Source: Polaribacter cellanae
GTDB lineage: Bacteria; Bacteroidota; Bacteroidia; Flavobacteriales; Flavobacteriaceae
DNA: 64,000 nt
Direction of reading: 5' to 3'
Assembly (NCBI RefSeq): GCF_017569185.1
Contig: NZ_CP071869.1
Span: 3,400,001-3,464,000, forward strand
Shown: in pieces, positions 18,389 to 27,782 of the stretch
Layout of the letters: every line of letters begins with the position of its first letter
How positions within the stretch are numbered: the stretch's first letter is position 1
The notes under the pieces: generated by a model
Told to the model about the DNA's origin: nothing
Seen by the model: the letters and a program-made list of their open reading frames with translations, nothing else
Databases searched by the model: none
Made by a program: the position numbers and the translations under genes

Positions 18389-18394
18389 AAAATT

Positions 18395-18757
18395 ATGAAC
18401 AAACAATTAACAAAAGCAGAGGAGCAGATAATGCACGTTTTATGGGATTTAGAAGAAGCTTCTGTAAAAGAAGTAATTGATAAATTACCCAAACCAAAAC
18501 CTGCATACAATACTGTTTCTACAATTATTAGAATTTTAGAAAATAAAGAATTTGTGGCTCATAAAGCAGTGGGTAGAGGTTTTATCTATTATCCAATAAT
18601 CGATAAAGAAACCTACAGCAACCAAAGTTTACACAAATTAATGAACGGTTATTTTAATGGATCGTTTAAAAGTATGGTATCCTTTTTTGTAAAAGAAAAC
18701 AAAATGGATGTTACAGAACTAGAATCTATCTTAAAAGAAGTGAATAAAGGGAAGTAG
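18395..18757 (+). CDS. BlaI/MecI/CopY family transcriptional repressor
   Basis: A 120-residue winged-helix repressor. MNKQLTKAEEQIMHVLWDLEEASVKEVIDKL is the usual N-terminal helix pair, PAYNTVSTIIRILENKEFV is the recognition region, and GRGFIYYPIIDKE forms the wing. The C-terminal helix is the dimerisation part. Family members repress the next M56 peptidase gene and are removed by proteolysis on signal. The gene is followed by exactly that partner at 18940 and preceded by strong palindromic operators. Confidence 0.9.
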   Translation: MNKQLTKAEEQIMHVLWDLEEASVKEVIDKLPKPKPAYNTVSTIIRILENKEFVAHKAVGRGFIYYPIIDKETYSNQSLHKLMNGYFNGSFKSMVSFFVKENKMDVTELESILKEVNKGK

Positions 18758-18880
18758 TGTTCAGTTGGCAGTGTTTAGTTGGCAGTCGCAGATTTCAGTC
18801 TTAGTCCACACATTTCTATGTTTTCTATGTTTCTATTTGGTAATTATAAAAATTTTCAGTCTCAGTATTCAGTGGCAGAA
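18757..18880 (+). repeat. TTCAGTTGG-type intergenic repeat, copy 2
   Basis: GTTCAGTTGGCAGTG, TTTAGTTGGCAGTCGCAG and later CAGTATTCAGTGGCAG fill the gap between the blaI-like gene and the M56 gene. A short TTTCTATGTTTTCTATG tract lies between the two parts. Related to 7286-7335. Confidence 0.6.
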
Positions 18881-18939
18881 ACAGTAATAGAAGTAAAAAA
18901 AAATAAAAGCTTTACGAGAAAAATTTAAAAACAAAAACA

Positions 18940-20496
18940 ATGATAAATTATATAATTCAAGTTATTTTATTCCAAGTACTATTCTTGGCTTTGTATGATT
19001 TTATTTTAAGTAAAGAAACCTTCTTTACCAAAAATAGGTGGTATTTGTTAAGCACACCTATTTTATCATTTTTATTACCCTTTATAAAAATACCCACGTT
19101 TCAAAAAGCGGTTCCACAAGAATATATTATCTATTTGCCAGAAATTGTTTTATCTCCACAGAAAGTAATTCAGGAAACTTCTTGGTACCAAAACATTAAT
19201 TATATCGATGTTTTGTTTGGTATTGGAGTTCTTATTTTTAGCATTCTTTTTGTCGCTAAATTACTACAGATTATCAATTTAATAAGGTCGCATAAACTCA
19301 TTAAAAAAGACGGTTTTACCTTGGTTTTAATACCGAACCAAACCAAAGCATTTTCGTTTTTTAACTATATATTTTTAGGAAAAGAAATTTCAGGTACACA
19401 GAGAGCACAAATTATAGAGCACGAATTGGTACACAGTAAACAAAAACACTCTTTAGATTTATTGTTTTTCGAATTTTTAAAAATTGTAATGTGGTTCAAC
19501 CCAATTATTTTTTTATATCAAAAAAGAATAACGCTATTACATGAATATATTTCAGATCAAGTTGCCACAAAAAAGAATCCAAAAGAAAATTATATCAACC
19601 ATTTATTATCAAATTTTTTTCAAGTTGAAAACATTGCATTTATCAACCAATTTTACAAACAAACATTCATTAAAAAAAGAATTATTATGATGACCAAAAA
19701 ACAATCCAAAAAAATGAATCAACTTAAATATTTATTATTGATTCCTGCATTAGTGAGCATGCTGTTTTATATTTCGTGTTCGGAGAATGAAGCGAATAAT
19801 ATAAAAGTTTCTAAAAAAGAAATTGAGAAAAGGTATAGAAATAAGCAGGGAGTTCTTACGAGCGAAGAAGGTAAAAATAAAACCTATTTAGATTCTTATA
19901 TTGGTATAGAAAATCCAATAAATAAGGAAGAAATATCTTATGCAGATTTATCTGATGAAGAAAGAGCAGAATTTGATGTAATTAAGAGAAAATTTAACGA
20001 AAGAGCTTTAAAGAGGCCAGAAAGGGCTAAATATATTAATCTTAAATTGTTTAAAGGTGAAAAAGATAGAAATATGACTGCATTGATTTTTGACCTTTCA
20101 CAGATGAAAAATTTAGTAAAAGAACGTTTCGAAGAAAAAGTTGAAACAGAAGAAGTTTCTTTTATGACAATAGAGAAAACGCCTACTTTTCCTGGATGCG
20201 ATTCTGGAGATAAAGATTGTTTTTCTAAAATGGTGCAAAAACACTTTTTGAAGAATTTCGATTCAAAATTGCTTAGTAAACTAAATTTAAGCTCAGGAAG
20301 AAAAAGAATTTCTATTATGTTTAAAATAGATAAAAAGGGTAATGTAGTAGATGTTAAGGCAAGAGCACCACACCCAAAAATTAAAGAAGAAGTACTAAGA
20401 GTTATGGAGTCTTTACCACAAATGGTTCCAGGAGCGCAAGATGGAAAGCCAGTGGCTGTTAAATATTCGATACCTTTTGCCATAGAAGTAGAATAA
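18940..20496 (+). CDS. M56 (BlaR1-type) membrane metallopeptidase with TonB-like C-terminus
   Basis: A sensor/protease expected to work with the upstream repressor. The N-terminal half has transmembrane segments (about 1-20, 38-56, 85-108). The zinc motif HELVHSKQKHS lies near residue 163, with a further segment and WFNP after it. A second membrane segment near 265-280 leads to a periplasmic part. Residues 430-518 form a TonB C-terminal-like domain (PTFPGCDSGDKDCFSK..., GNVVDVKARAPHP, VPGAQDGKPVAVKYSIPF). The M56 plus TonB-C layout is frequent in Flavobacteriia; the substrate is unknown. Length 518. A TPR gene and a lipoprotein gene follow closely on the same strand. Confidence 0.88.
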   Translation: MINYIIQVILFQVLFLALYDFILSKETFFTKNRWYLLSTPILSFLLPFIKIPTFQKAVPQEYIIYLPEIVLSPQKVIQETSWYQNINYIDVLFGIGVLIFSILFVAKLLQIINLIRSHKLIKKDGFTLVLIPNQTKAFSFFNYIFLGKEISGTQRAQIIEHELVHSKQKHSLDLLFFEFLKIVMWFNPIIFLYQKRITLLHEYISDQVATKKNPKENYINHLLSNFFQVENIAFINQFYKQTFIKKRIIMMTKKQSKKMNQLKYLLLIPALVSMLFYISCSENEANNIKVSKKEIEKRYRNKQGVLTSEEGKNKTYLDSYIGIENPINKEEISYADLSDEERAEFDVIKRKFNERALKRPERAKYINLKLFKGEKDRNMTALIFDLSQMKNLVKERFEEKVETEEVSFMTIEKTPTFPGCDSGDKDCFSKMVQKHFLKNFDSKLLSKLNLSSGRKRISIMFKIDKKGNVVDVKARAPHPKIKEEVLRVMESLPQMVPGAQDGKPVAVKYSIPFAIEVE

Positions 20497-20511
20497 ACAA
20501 TTAAAAATTAA

Positions 20512-21768
20512 ATGAACAAGAAAGTTATACTAGTATTATTGTTTTTTACCATTTTAAAAGTTGAAGCTCAGTCTTCAACTTTTTCTGTGGTAGATAGTTT
20601 GTTCGAGAAAGGAAGATATCAATTGGCTTTAAAAGAATTAACAAAAATAGATGCCTCATTTACATCTAATTATAAAAGGGCAATAATTTACAAATCGATA
20701 GATAATTACAAGAAAACTGCCGAATTTTTAGAAAAAGCCTTGGAGTTTCAAGACGATAAGCGAGCCAAATTAAAATTGGCTAAAGCATATCAAAGACTTA
20801 ATAAGCCTAGTAAATCTATTAAAATTTACGAAAAAATTACGATAAAAGATTCGTTAAACTTGGTATTAAAATACCAATTAGGAAAATTGTATTTAATTAC
20901 AAACAATGCCACAAAAGCGGTTTCATTATTTAAAAACTTAATAAAAAAAGATCCTTCAAATGCACATTATTCTTATCAGTTAGCTTTAGCGTATGCAAAA
21001 AGAAACGATAGAGATCGAATGATAAATAGTTTTATAGATACTTTCGAAAAAGACACAACTCATTTAAAAGCAATTGCTCATTTAGCATCGAGTTTTCAAA
21101 AATTGAAAGATTTAGATTCTACAAAGTTATTTGTCGAAAAAGGATTAGAATTGGATAAGAATCACATCAATTTAAATAAATTGAAAATAAACCAATTATA
21201 TCGAGAAGAGAAATACAAAGAAAGCATTCCACTGCTTTTAAATTTAGATACAATCGATAAAAAAGATACGTACAGTATTTCTATGTTAGGTAGAACTTAT
21301 TATAATTTAGATAGTTTAGAAAAAGCTAAAAAATATTTTAAAAAATTATCTATTTTAGATCGCAAAAACTATAAAGCTTACACTTATTTAGGTCATATTG
21401 CTATGAAAGAGAAAAAATATACAGGCGCTCAATTTTATTATAGAGTTGCAACTACTAGAGGAAAAGAAAAAAGAGACGAAGAATATTTTGGGTTGGCAAC
21501 CATGTATTATGAAACTAAAAAGCCAAAAGAAGCACTTGTAAATTTCGAAAAAGCTTACAAAGAGAATGCAAGAAATTACAGAGCATTATTCCAATTAGCA
21601 AAAATTTCAGACGATTATTATAAGGATAAGAAAATAGCTTATAGGCATTATATAAAATATATGAATAATTTCGAAGGTAGAGATGCAGATATGACAAATT
21701 ATATAAAAAGAAGAATTACAGAAATTAAAAAAGAGTATTTTATAAGAGGCAAAAAGTTAGATAGATAA
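20512..21768 (+). CDS. secreted tetratricopeptide repeat protein
   Basis: 418 residues with a signal peptide (MNKKVILVLLFFTILKVEAQ) and about nine TPR motifs from residue 27 to the end, for example VLKYQLGKLYLITNNATKAVSLFKNLIKKDPS and YKAYTYLGHIAMKEKK. It probably acts as a periplasmic or membrane-associated scaffold. The gene starts 15 bases after the M56 gene and is followed by a small lipoprotein gene, so the three are likely one operon under BlaI-type control. The specific partner is unknown. Confidence 0.8.
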   Translation: MNKKVILVLLFFTILKVEAQSSTFSVVDSLFEKGRYQLALKELTKIDASFTSNYKRAIIYKSIDNYKKTAEFLEKALEFQDDKRAKLKLAKAYQRLNKPSKSIKIYEKITIKDSLNLVLKYQLGKLYLITNNATKAVSLFKNLIKKDPSNAHYSYQLALAYAKRNDRDRMINSFIDTFEKDTTHLKAIAHLASSFQKLKDLDSTKLFVEKGLELDKNHINLNKLKINQLYREEKYKESIPLLLNLDTIDKKDTYSISMLGRTYYNLDSLEKAKKYFKKLSILDRKNYKAYTYLGHIAMKEKKYTGAQFYYRVATTRGKEKRDEEYFGLATMYYETKKPKEALVNFEKAYKENARNYRALFQLAKISDDYYKDKKIAYRHYIKYMNNFEGRDADMTNYIKRRITEIKKEYFIRGKKLDR

Positions 21769-21805
21769 TATCATTAAAATTTAGTAATTTCACATAATAT
21801 ATAGA

Positions 21806-22285
21806 ATGATGTTTTTACGTAATTTTTCTTTTTTAATTTTAATTCTCTTTTGCATTTCTTGCGACAAGCTTTCATTTAAAAAAAAGGCGAATAAACAGGT
21901 TTTAGATACCGTTGTCAATTTTTCTTCTGTAGATACGTATCCGTCTTTTAAAGTTTGTGATTCACTAATTGAAAAAGCTCAACAGGAAGATTGTTTTAGA
22001 AACACCATCCACAAAAAAATAGGAGAGGAGTTACAAAAGTACGAATTCGCAATAAAGGATTCCATTTTCGAAGTTGTAATTGTAAATTTACTGATAAATT
22101 CCAATGGAAATATAGAACTGGAAACGATTGAATCTTCAGAAATTATAAAACAAGAATTACCAAAATTGGATAGTATTCTAAAAATAAGTATCCAACAAAT
22201 TCCAACAATTTACCCAGCAATTAAAAGAGGAATTCCTGTAACTACTAAATACAGATTGCCAATACAAATTCAATTAAAAGAATAA
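21806..22285 (+). CDS. lipoprotein with TonB C-terminal-like domain
   Basis: 159 residues. The signal peptide has a lipobox (LILFCISC, Cys near 19). The mature part resembles the TonB-C segment at the end of the M56 protein upstream: a YPSFKVCDS...QEDCF block (compare PTFPGCDS...KDCF) and a final IPTIYPAIKRGIPVTTKYRLPIQI strand. The shared motif supports a common pathway with the M56 gene. The start could be either of two tandem ATG codons. A large terminator hairpin follows at once. Confidence 0.7.
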   Translation: MMFLRNFSFLILILFCISCDKLSFKKKANKQVLDTVVNFSSVDTYPSFKVCDSLIEKAQQEDCFRNTIHKKIGEELQKYEFAIKDSIFEVVIVNLLINSNGNIELETIESSEIIKQELPKLDSILKISIQQIPTIYPAIKRGIPVTTKYRLPIQIQLKE

Positions 22286-22328
22286 TTCCAATACTTTTCT
22301 AAATTTACTTTAGAAAAGTATTGGAATT
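22284..22328. terminator. bidirectional terminator, 20-bp perfect stem
   Basis: AATTCCAATACTTTTCTAAA pairs with its exact complement, with a 5-base loop. It lies between the convergent lipoprotein gene and obgE and overlaps the lipoprotein stop codon. Confidence 0.8.
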
Positions 22329-22352
22329 ACAAAGTTGTAAAATGTAAATATT

Positions 22353-23345
22353 CTATGAGTTTAACATTTTCCAGAGTTTATCTTTTAATTCTTGTAAGCC
22401 AATTTCTGCAACCGAAGAAATAAAGATGGTTTCTATACCTTTTGGCAAATCTTGTTTTATTTCGGTAATCAATTCATCATCTAACATATCTGTTTTAGAA
22501 ATCGCTAACAGCTTGTCTTTGTCTAATAATTCTGGATTGTGCTGTTTAAGCTCATTTAAAAGAATATCGTATTCTTTATTAATATCGTCACTATCTGCAG
22601 GAATTAAAAATAACAAAGCAGAATTACGCTCTATATGACGTAAAAAACGGTGTCCTAATCCTTTTCCTTCTGCAGCACCTTCAATAATTCCAGGAATATC
22701 TGCAATTACAAATGTTTGATGATCTCTATGTTCTACAATTCCTAAATTGGGTTTCAGAGTTGTAAAAGCATAATCTGCAATTTTAGGTTTTGCGGAAGTT
22801 AAAACAGATAATAATGTCGATTTTCCAGCATTTGGAAAACCAACCAAACCAACATCTGCTAATAATTTTAATTCTATTCTAAACCAACCATCTTGTCCGT
22901 CAATTCCAGGTTGTGCATATCTTGGTGTTTGGTTTGTAGAAGATTTAAAATGCCAGTTTCCAAGTCCGCCTTTTCCACCTGGTAATAAAATTACTTCTTT
23001 TTCGTGATCGGTAATTTCGTGTAAAATTTCGTCTGTATCTGCATCTCTAACAATGGTACCTAAAGGAACATCTATATAAATATCTTTGGCATCGTGCCCT
23101 GTACTTCTACTTGCACTTCCAGCACCACCACCTTCGGCTCTAAAATGGCGTTTAAATTTTAGGTGAAATAACGTCCACATATTTTTATCTCCACGTAAAA
23201 TAATGTGTCCTCCACGTCCTCCATCTCCACCATCAGGACCACCTTTGGTAATGTACTTTTCTCTATGTAAATGCACAGAACCTTGCCCTCCTTTTCCAGA
23301 AGATGCATATATTTTTATGTAGTCAACAAAATTTCCCTCAGTCAT
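22353..23345 (-). CDS. obgE: GTPase ObgE/CgtA
   Basis: An essential GTPase that binds the large ribosomal subunit. The N-terminal Obg fold is glycine-rich ([48 protein letters not shown]). The G domain begins near residue 160 with G1 [13 protein letters not shown]3 DIPGIIEGA, a degenerate G4 region AISKTDM and G5 SSVAEIG. Length is 330, shorter than E. coli Obg because there is no acidic C-terminal extension. A GTGTAATT repeat separates it from the upstream hpt-adk gene. Confidence 0.97.
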   Translation of the reverse strand: MTEGNFVDYIKIYASSGKGGQGSVHLHREKYITKGGPDGGDGGRGGHIILRGDKNMWTLFHLKFKRHFRAEGGGAGSASRSTGHDAKDIYIDVPLGTIVRDADTDEILHEITDHEKEVILLPGGKGGLGNWHFKSSTNQTPRYAQPGIDGQDGWFRIELKLLADVGLVGFPNAGKSTLLSVLTSAKPKIADYAFTTLKPNLGIVEHRDHQTFVIADIPGIIEGAAEGKGLGHRFLRHIERNSALLFLIPADSDDINKEYDILLNELKQHNPELLDKDKLLAISKTDMLDDELITEIKQDLPKGIETIFISSVAEIGLQELKDKLWKMLNS

Positions 23346-23413
23346 AGTTTTTGTGTAATTGTGTAATTGTTAAAACGTGTAATCGTACTCGTTGCTTAAA
23401 CAATTACACATTT
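23346..23413. repeat. GTGTAATT-type inverted repeat, obgE/hpt-adk gap
   Basis: TTGTGTAATTGTGTAATTG...CGTGTAATCG (23351-23384) faces TTAAACAATTACACA (23396-23410), giving a hairpin that fills the gap. Confidence 0.65.
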
Positions 23414-24532
23414 TTATAATGTATCAAATACTTTTGCGATACGTTGTGTAATTTCTTCGATAGAACCTACACCATTAATTCCATAATATTTATTTTGAGC
23501 TTCGAAATAATCTTTTAGAATCGCCGTTTTTGTGTTGTATTCGTTAAAACGATTTCTAATTTTAGTTTCATCAGTATCATCTGTTCTTCCACTTGTTTTT
23601 CCTCTTTCTAACAAACGCTCTACCAATAAATCTTCTGGTACTTCTAAAGCAACCATTCCATTTATTTGTTCTCCTTTATCGGCTAAAAAAGCGTCTAGAG
23701 CTTCTGCTTGCGATTGTGTTCTTGGAAAACCATCAAAAATAAAACCATTGGCATCTGCATTTTTTTCTACTTCTGCTTTCAGCATATTTATGGTAACTTC
23801 ATCTGGTACTAAATCGCCTTCATCCATATATTTTTTGGCTAGTAAACCTAATTCTGTTTCATTTTTAATATTAAAACGGAATACATCTCCAGTAGAAATA
23901 TGTACCAAATTGTACATGTCTTTTAAAAATGTTGCTTGTGTTCCTTTTCCTGCTCCTGGAGGGCCAAATAATACGATGTTTTTCATTTTTGGTGTTGTTG
24001 ATAGTTGATATATTTCTGAATAATTTCTTCCTAAACCATTGTAGTCTAATCCATAACCTACAATAAATTTATCTTCAATACTTTTTCCAATATAATTTAT
24101 AGGTAGCTCTTTTCTAAAAACGTCTGGTTTAAAGAATAAAGAAGCCACTTTTAATTGTTTTACATTTTTATTTCTAAAGATATTGTAAATTTCTTGGAGT
24201 GTTGTTCCAGTATCTATAATATCTTCTAAAATGATAACTGTTCTTCCTGTTAAATCTTCATTAATACCTACTAATTGTTTTACATTTTCGGTAGAAGAAG
24301 TTCCTTGGTAAGAAGCTAATTTTACAAAAGAGACTTCGCAATTTCCTTCAAATTCTCTAATAAAATCTGCCGCAAATAAAAAGCATCCATTTAAAATTCC
24401 CACAAAAATAGGAACTTCATCTTTAGGAAGGTCTCTTTTTACTTTATTTGCTAAATATTTTACGATACTTTTAATTTCGTTTTCAGAAATAAATGGTTTA
24501 AAATATAAATCGTGAAGTTTTATTATACTCAT
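23414..24532 (-). CDS. fused hypoxanthine phosphoribosyltransferase-adenylate kinase
   Basis: A two-enzyme protein of 372 residues. Residues 1-175 are a purine phosphoribosyltransferase: VGILNGCFLFAADFIREF, the PRPP loop VIILEDIIDTGTTLQEI and IVGYGLDY. Residues 183-372 are adenylate kinase: P-loop KNIVLFGPPGAGKGTQ, STGDVFRF, FDGFPRTQSQAEAL, and a short lid (ERGKTSGRTDDTDETKIRNRF). The adk part begins with its own Met after a brief YQLSTTPK linker, as if an hpt stop codon was lost. Both activities act in purine salvage (IMP/GMP formation, then AMP/ADP exchange). A frame from TTG at 24541 is possible, but the ATG at 24532 sits only 6 bases from a TATATTTG promoter element (24539-24546), so the mRNA may be leaderless. 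Confidence 0.93.
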   Translation of the reverse strand: MSIIKLHDLYFKPFISENEIKSIVKYLANKVKRDLPKDEVPIFVGILNGCFLFAADFIREFEGNCEVSFVKLASYQGTSSTENVKQLVGINEDLTGRTVIILEDIIDTGTTLQEIYNIFRNKNVKQLKVASLFFKPDVFRKELPINYIGKSIEDKFIVGYGLDYNGLGRNYSEIYQLSTTPKMKNIVLFGPPGAGKGTQATFLKDMYNLVHISTGDVFRFNIKNETELGLLAKKYMDEGDLVPDEVTINMLKAEVEKNADANGFIFDGFPRTQSQAEALDAFLADKGEQINGMVALEVPEDLLVERLLERGKTSGRTDDTDETKIRNRFNEYNTKTAILKDYFEAQNKYYGINGVGSIEEITQRIAKVFDTL

Positions 24533-24565
24533 AGGATGCAAATATAATTGCTATTGATTAAATAG

Positions 24566-24621
24566 AAAAACCGTTTTCTTTTTAAAACTAAAACAAGTTT
24601 AGCCTAAAGAAAACGGTTTTT
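24566..24621 (-). terminator. terminator of secDF
   Basis: AAAAACCGTTTTCTTT / AAAGAAAACGGTTTTT, a 16-bp perfect stem just after the minus-strand secDF stop, ends in T residues. Confidence 0.85.
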
Positions 24622-24638
24622 ATTTATTTTAATTAGAA

Positions 24639-27600
24639 TTATTTGTTTTTTTGTTCTTTTTTAGCGGTATCGTATACAATTGGAGTTGCAATAAATAATG
24701 ATGAATAGGTACCTACAACTACACCAACGATTAATGCAAACATGAAACCTTTAATAGAATCTCCACCAAAGAAAAAGATGGCCAACATTACTAATAATGT
24801 GGTTAAAGAGGTGTTTATGGTTCTTCCTAGTGTAGAGCTTAGTGCTTTGTCTACAATATCATGGTATTTCCAACTTGTATGTGTTCCTGTAAATTCTCTA
24901 ATTCTATCAAATACAATTACAGTATCGTTTAAAGAGTAACCGACGACTGTTAAGATTGCTGCGATAAAAGATTGCCCAATTTCCATGTCGAATGGCATAA
25001 AGCTGTATGTTAAAGAAAAGACACCTAATACAATTAATACATCGTGAAAAACAGCAACTACTGCTCCAATAGAGAAAGCAATTTTTCTAAAACGTAATAA
25101 AATGTATAGGAAAACTACTAATAACGAACCAAGTACAGCATATAAAGCAGAGGTTTTAATATCGTCTGCAATGGTTGGTGCAACTTTAATATAACTTAAA
25201 ACTCCCATTTGAGCTTCACTTTTTTCAAAGCCAGGTTTAAAGTTTTCGTAAGAAGTGTTTCCTAAATAAGGTTTTAAACCTTTATATAAAGTATTTTCAA
25301 CTTCTTCATCTACCTCAGTACCTTCTTCGTCTATTCTGTAGGCTGTTGTTATTTTTAATTTATTACTAGATCCATAAGTTTTAACTTCTGGAGCTGATCC
25401 AAAAACATCTTTTAATGAAGATGCTACTTCTGTTGCGTTCATATCTTTATCGAAACGAACTTCGTAAGAACGCCCTCCTTTAAAGTCAACTCCTTGTTTT
25501 AAACCAAGTGTAAAAATTGAAATAAGACCAGCAATAATTACGGCTCCAGAAATAAAATAAGCAATTTTACGTTTTCTTAAAAACTTAACATCTATACGTT
25601 GGAACCATCCTTTAGAAATAGATGTGTTAAAGGTTAATTTAGAATTTCTATCTAAAGCACCATCGATTAACAAGCGGGTAATAAATACGGCTGTAAATAA
25701 AGAGGTAGCAATACCTATCATTAAGGTTAATGCGAAACCTTTAATAGGTCCTGTACCGAAAACATATAAAATAACTCCTGTTAATAAAGTGGTAATATTT
25801 GCATCGATAATTGCAGAAAGTGCTCCTTTAATAGAAAAACCTTCAGATACAGATTGTTTGAGTCCTTTTTTGAAGTTTAAACCTTCTTTTATCCTCTCAA
25901 AAATAATTACATTGGCATCTACAGACATACCAATTGTTAAAATAATACCAGCAATACCAGGTAACGTTAAAACGGCACTAAAGGACGATAAAATTCCAAA
26001 TATGAATAAAATATTTACAATTAATGCAATATCTGCATAAATTCCAGCTTTTCCATAGTATAGAATCATCCAAATAAATACTAAGAAAATAGCCAGACCA
26101 AAAGAAAGAAAACTAGCGTCTATTGCTTCTTGCCCTAAAGACGGACCTACAACTTCTATTTGTACGATACTTGCTTTGGCAGGTAATTTCCCTGCTTTTA
26201 AAGCAATAGCAATATCTTTAGCTTCTTCCACAGTCATAGTTCCACCAGAAATTTGAGTTCTACCTCCTTCGATAGTTTGGTTTACGGATGGTGCCGAGTA
26301 CACATAGTTATCTAAAACAACAGCAATAAAATTCCCTACATTATCTGCAGTCATTTTTGCCCATTGCTTAGTTCCTGAGCTATTCATAGTCATGCTTACT
26401 TCTGGTTTGTTTAATTGATCAAAAACCTGCGCAGCATCTAAAATAACATCACCTTCAATTGTAGGTCTGTCGTTTCTATTTGATTTTACAGCATATAAAG
26501 ATATGAATTCTTCTACCTCAAAATCATCATCAGCATTTTCTGGCTTTTCAGTTTTTATAGATTTGTAATCCCATAAAAACTTTACGTATCTTAATTCGTT
26601 GGGCAATAAATTTCTAACTTCTTTGTTTCTTAATAAACTATTTACTCTTGCTGTATCTGCCACTCGTGCTTGTGCAACAACAGAGCTTATTTGATTTTGA
26701 GACTGTGCAACTCTAGGAAATAAATAAGTAAATAGGTTTTTTTGAACTTTTGTTGAATCTACTGTTTCTCCTAAAAGATCGTCTATATCGTCTTTTTTAA
26801 CTGAATCTTTTACTTTTTCAACTTCAGTATCGTCTTTTAATAGTTCAGCAACTTTAGCATTTGCAGCAAAGAAAAAGTTTTGTACTTCTGCATTTGTGTA
26901 TACTTCCCAAAACTGTAATTCAGCTTTACTTGTAATTAATTTTGTAACTCGCTCAATGTCTTTAGCACCTGGTAATTCAATTTGAATTCTACCTGAGGTT
27001 CCAATTCTTTGGATATTAGGAGAAGATACCCCAAATTTATCAATTCTACTTCTTAATACTTCAAAAGCAGTATTAATAGAACCACTAATTTGTTCTTCTA
27101 AGGTTTCTTTAACAGTTGCATTTGCTTCATTAAAAGATATTTTACTGCTTAAAGCTTTTGTTCCAAAAATAGTAGGATCGCTTAATTTTGTATCTCCAGC
27201 GATTTTTTCGAATTCTTCGAAAAACAGATTCAAGTAAGTATCATTACTACTTTTTAGTCTCGCATCTGCATTTTTTAAAGCAGTGTTAAATGCTTCGTTG
27301 CTAGAGTCGTTTGATAAACTTTTTAAAATTTCTTTTACAGAGACTTGCAAAATAGCGTTTACACCACCTTTTAAATCTAGACCAAGGTTCATTTCCTTGT
27401 CTCTAACATCGTCGTAAGTATATTTTGCAATACCTAAATCGATAACATCTTTGTTGGCAACACTGTCTAAATATCTGTTTTCGAAAGTTGCTTTTAGTCT
27501 TGCATTATCTGGTGCTTTTTTTTCAGCATATACTTTTGCATTATCTTCTACTTTGTTGGCTAGAAATGTAAACGATAATTGGTATAAACTCACTAATCCA

Positions 27601-27641
27601 AAAAGAATAGCGAATAATTTAATGAGTCCTTTGTTTTGCAT
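24639..27641 (-). CDS. secDF: protein translocase fusion SecDF
   Basis: An RND-type membrane subunit that uses the proton gradient to help export through SecYEG. SecD and SecF are one 1000-residue polypeptide. The SecD half has an N-terminal TM, a large periplasmic domain (DLGLDLKGGVNAILQV near 86; VLRSRIDKFGVSSPNIQRIG near 195) and five TM helices with GMSVDANVIIFERIKEG near 570. SecF starts near 680, with GVDFKGGRSYEVRF and TVVGYSLNDTVIVFDRIRE. The periplasmic P1 region (about 250-400) is enlarged with acidic inserts. The promoter is at 27678-27708. Confidence 0.97.
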   Translation of the reverse strand: MQNKGLIKLFAILFGLVSLYQLSFTFLANKVEDNAKVYAEKKAPDNARLKATFENRYLDSVANKDVIDLGIAKYTYDDVRDKEMNLGLDLKGGVNAILQVSVKEILKSLSNDSSNEAFNTALKNADARLKSSNDTYLNLFFEEFEKIAGDTKLSDPTIFGTKALSSKISFNEANATVKETLEEQISGSINTAFEVLRSRIDKFGVSSPNIQRIGTSGRIQIELPGAKDIERVTKLITSKAELQFWEVYTNAEVQNFFFAANAKVAELLKDDTEVEKVKDSVKKDDIDDLLGETVDSTKVQKNLFTYLFPRVAQSQNQISSVVAQARVADTARVNSLLRNKEVRNLLPNELRYVKFLWDYKSIKTEKPENADDDFEVEEFISLYAVKSNRNDRPTIEGDVILDAAQVFDQLNKPEVSMTMNSSGTKQWAKMTADNVGNFIAVVLDNYVYSAPSVNQTIEGGRTQISGGTMTVEEAKDIAIALKAGKLPAKASIVQIEVVGPSLGQEAIDASFLSFGLAIFLVFIWMILYYGKAGIYADIALIVNILFIFGILSSFSAVLTLPGIAGIILTIGMSVDANVIIFERIKEGLNFKKGLKQSVSEGFSIKGALSAIIDANITTLLTGVILYVFGTGPIKGFALTLMIGIATSLFTAVFITRLLIDGALDRNSKLTFNTSISKGWFQRIDVKFLRKRKIAYFISGAVIIAGLISIFTLGLKQGVDFKGGRSYEVRFDKDMNATEVASSLKDVFGSAPEVKTYGSSNKLKITTAYRIDEEGTEVDEEVENTLYKGLKPYLGNTSYENFKPGFEKSEAQMGVLSYIKVAPTIADDIKTSALYAVLGSLLVVFLYILLRFRKIAFSIGAVVAVFHDVLIVLGVFSLTYSFMPFDMEIGQSFIAAILTVVGYSLNDTVIVFDRIREFTGTHTSWKYHDIVDKALSSTLGRTINTSLTTLLVMLAIFFFGGDSIKGFMFALIVGVVVGTYSSLFIATPIVYDTAKKEQKNK

Positions 27642-27677
27642 TTTATATTTATTTAGTCAAATTTTTTAAAAAACGTG

Positions 27678-27708
27678 CAAATATATGCCTTCTCGTAAAA
27701 TTTAACAA
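27678..27708 (-). promoter_or_regulatory. promoter of secDF
   Basis: On the minus strand TTG (27706-27708), 20 bases, then TATATTTG (27678-27685): a consensus match about 35 bases before the secDF ATG. Confidence 0.8.
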
Positions 27709-27782
27709 TTATTTTAATGGTTTGTTTTTTTTTGATGTAATTGATTTACATCCATTTAAATAGTTTTAGAAAAATGTAAAAT

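Noticed and set aside
19938-20483. 181-residue minus-strand frame opposite the TonB-like domain of the M56 protein
   Set aside because: Ser-rich shadow frame; the plus strand has a coherent domain.
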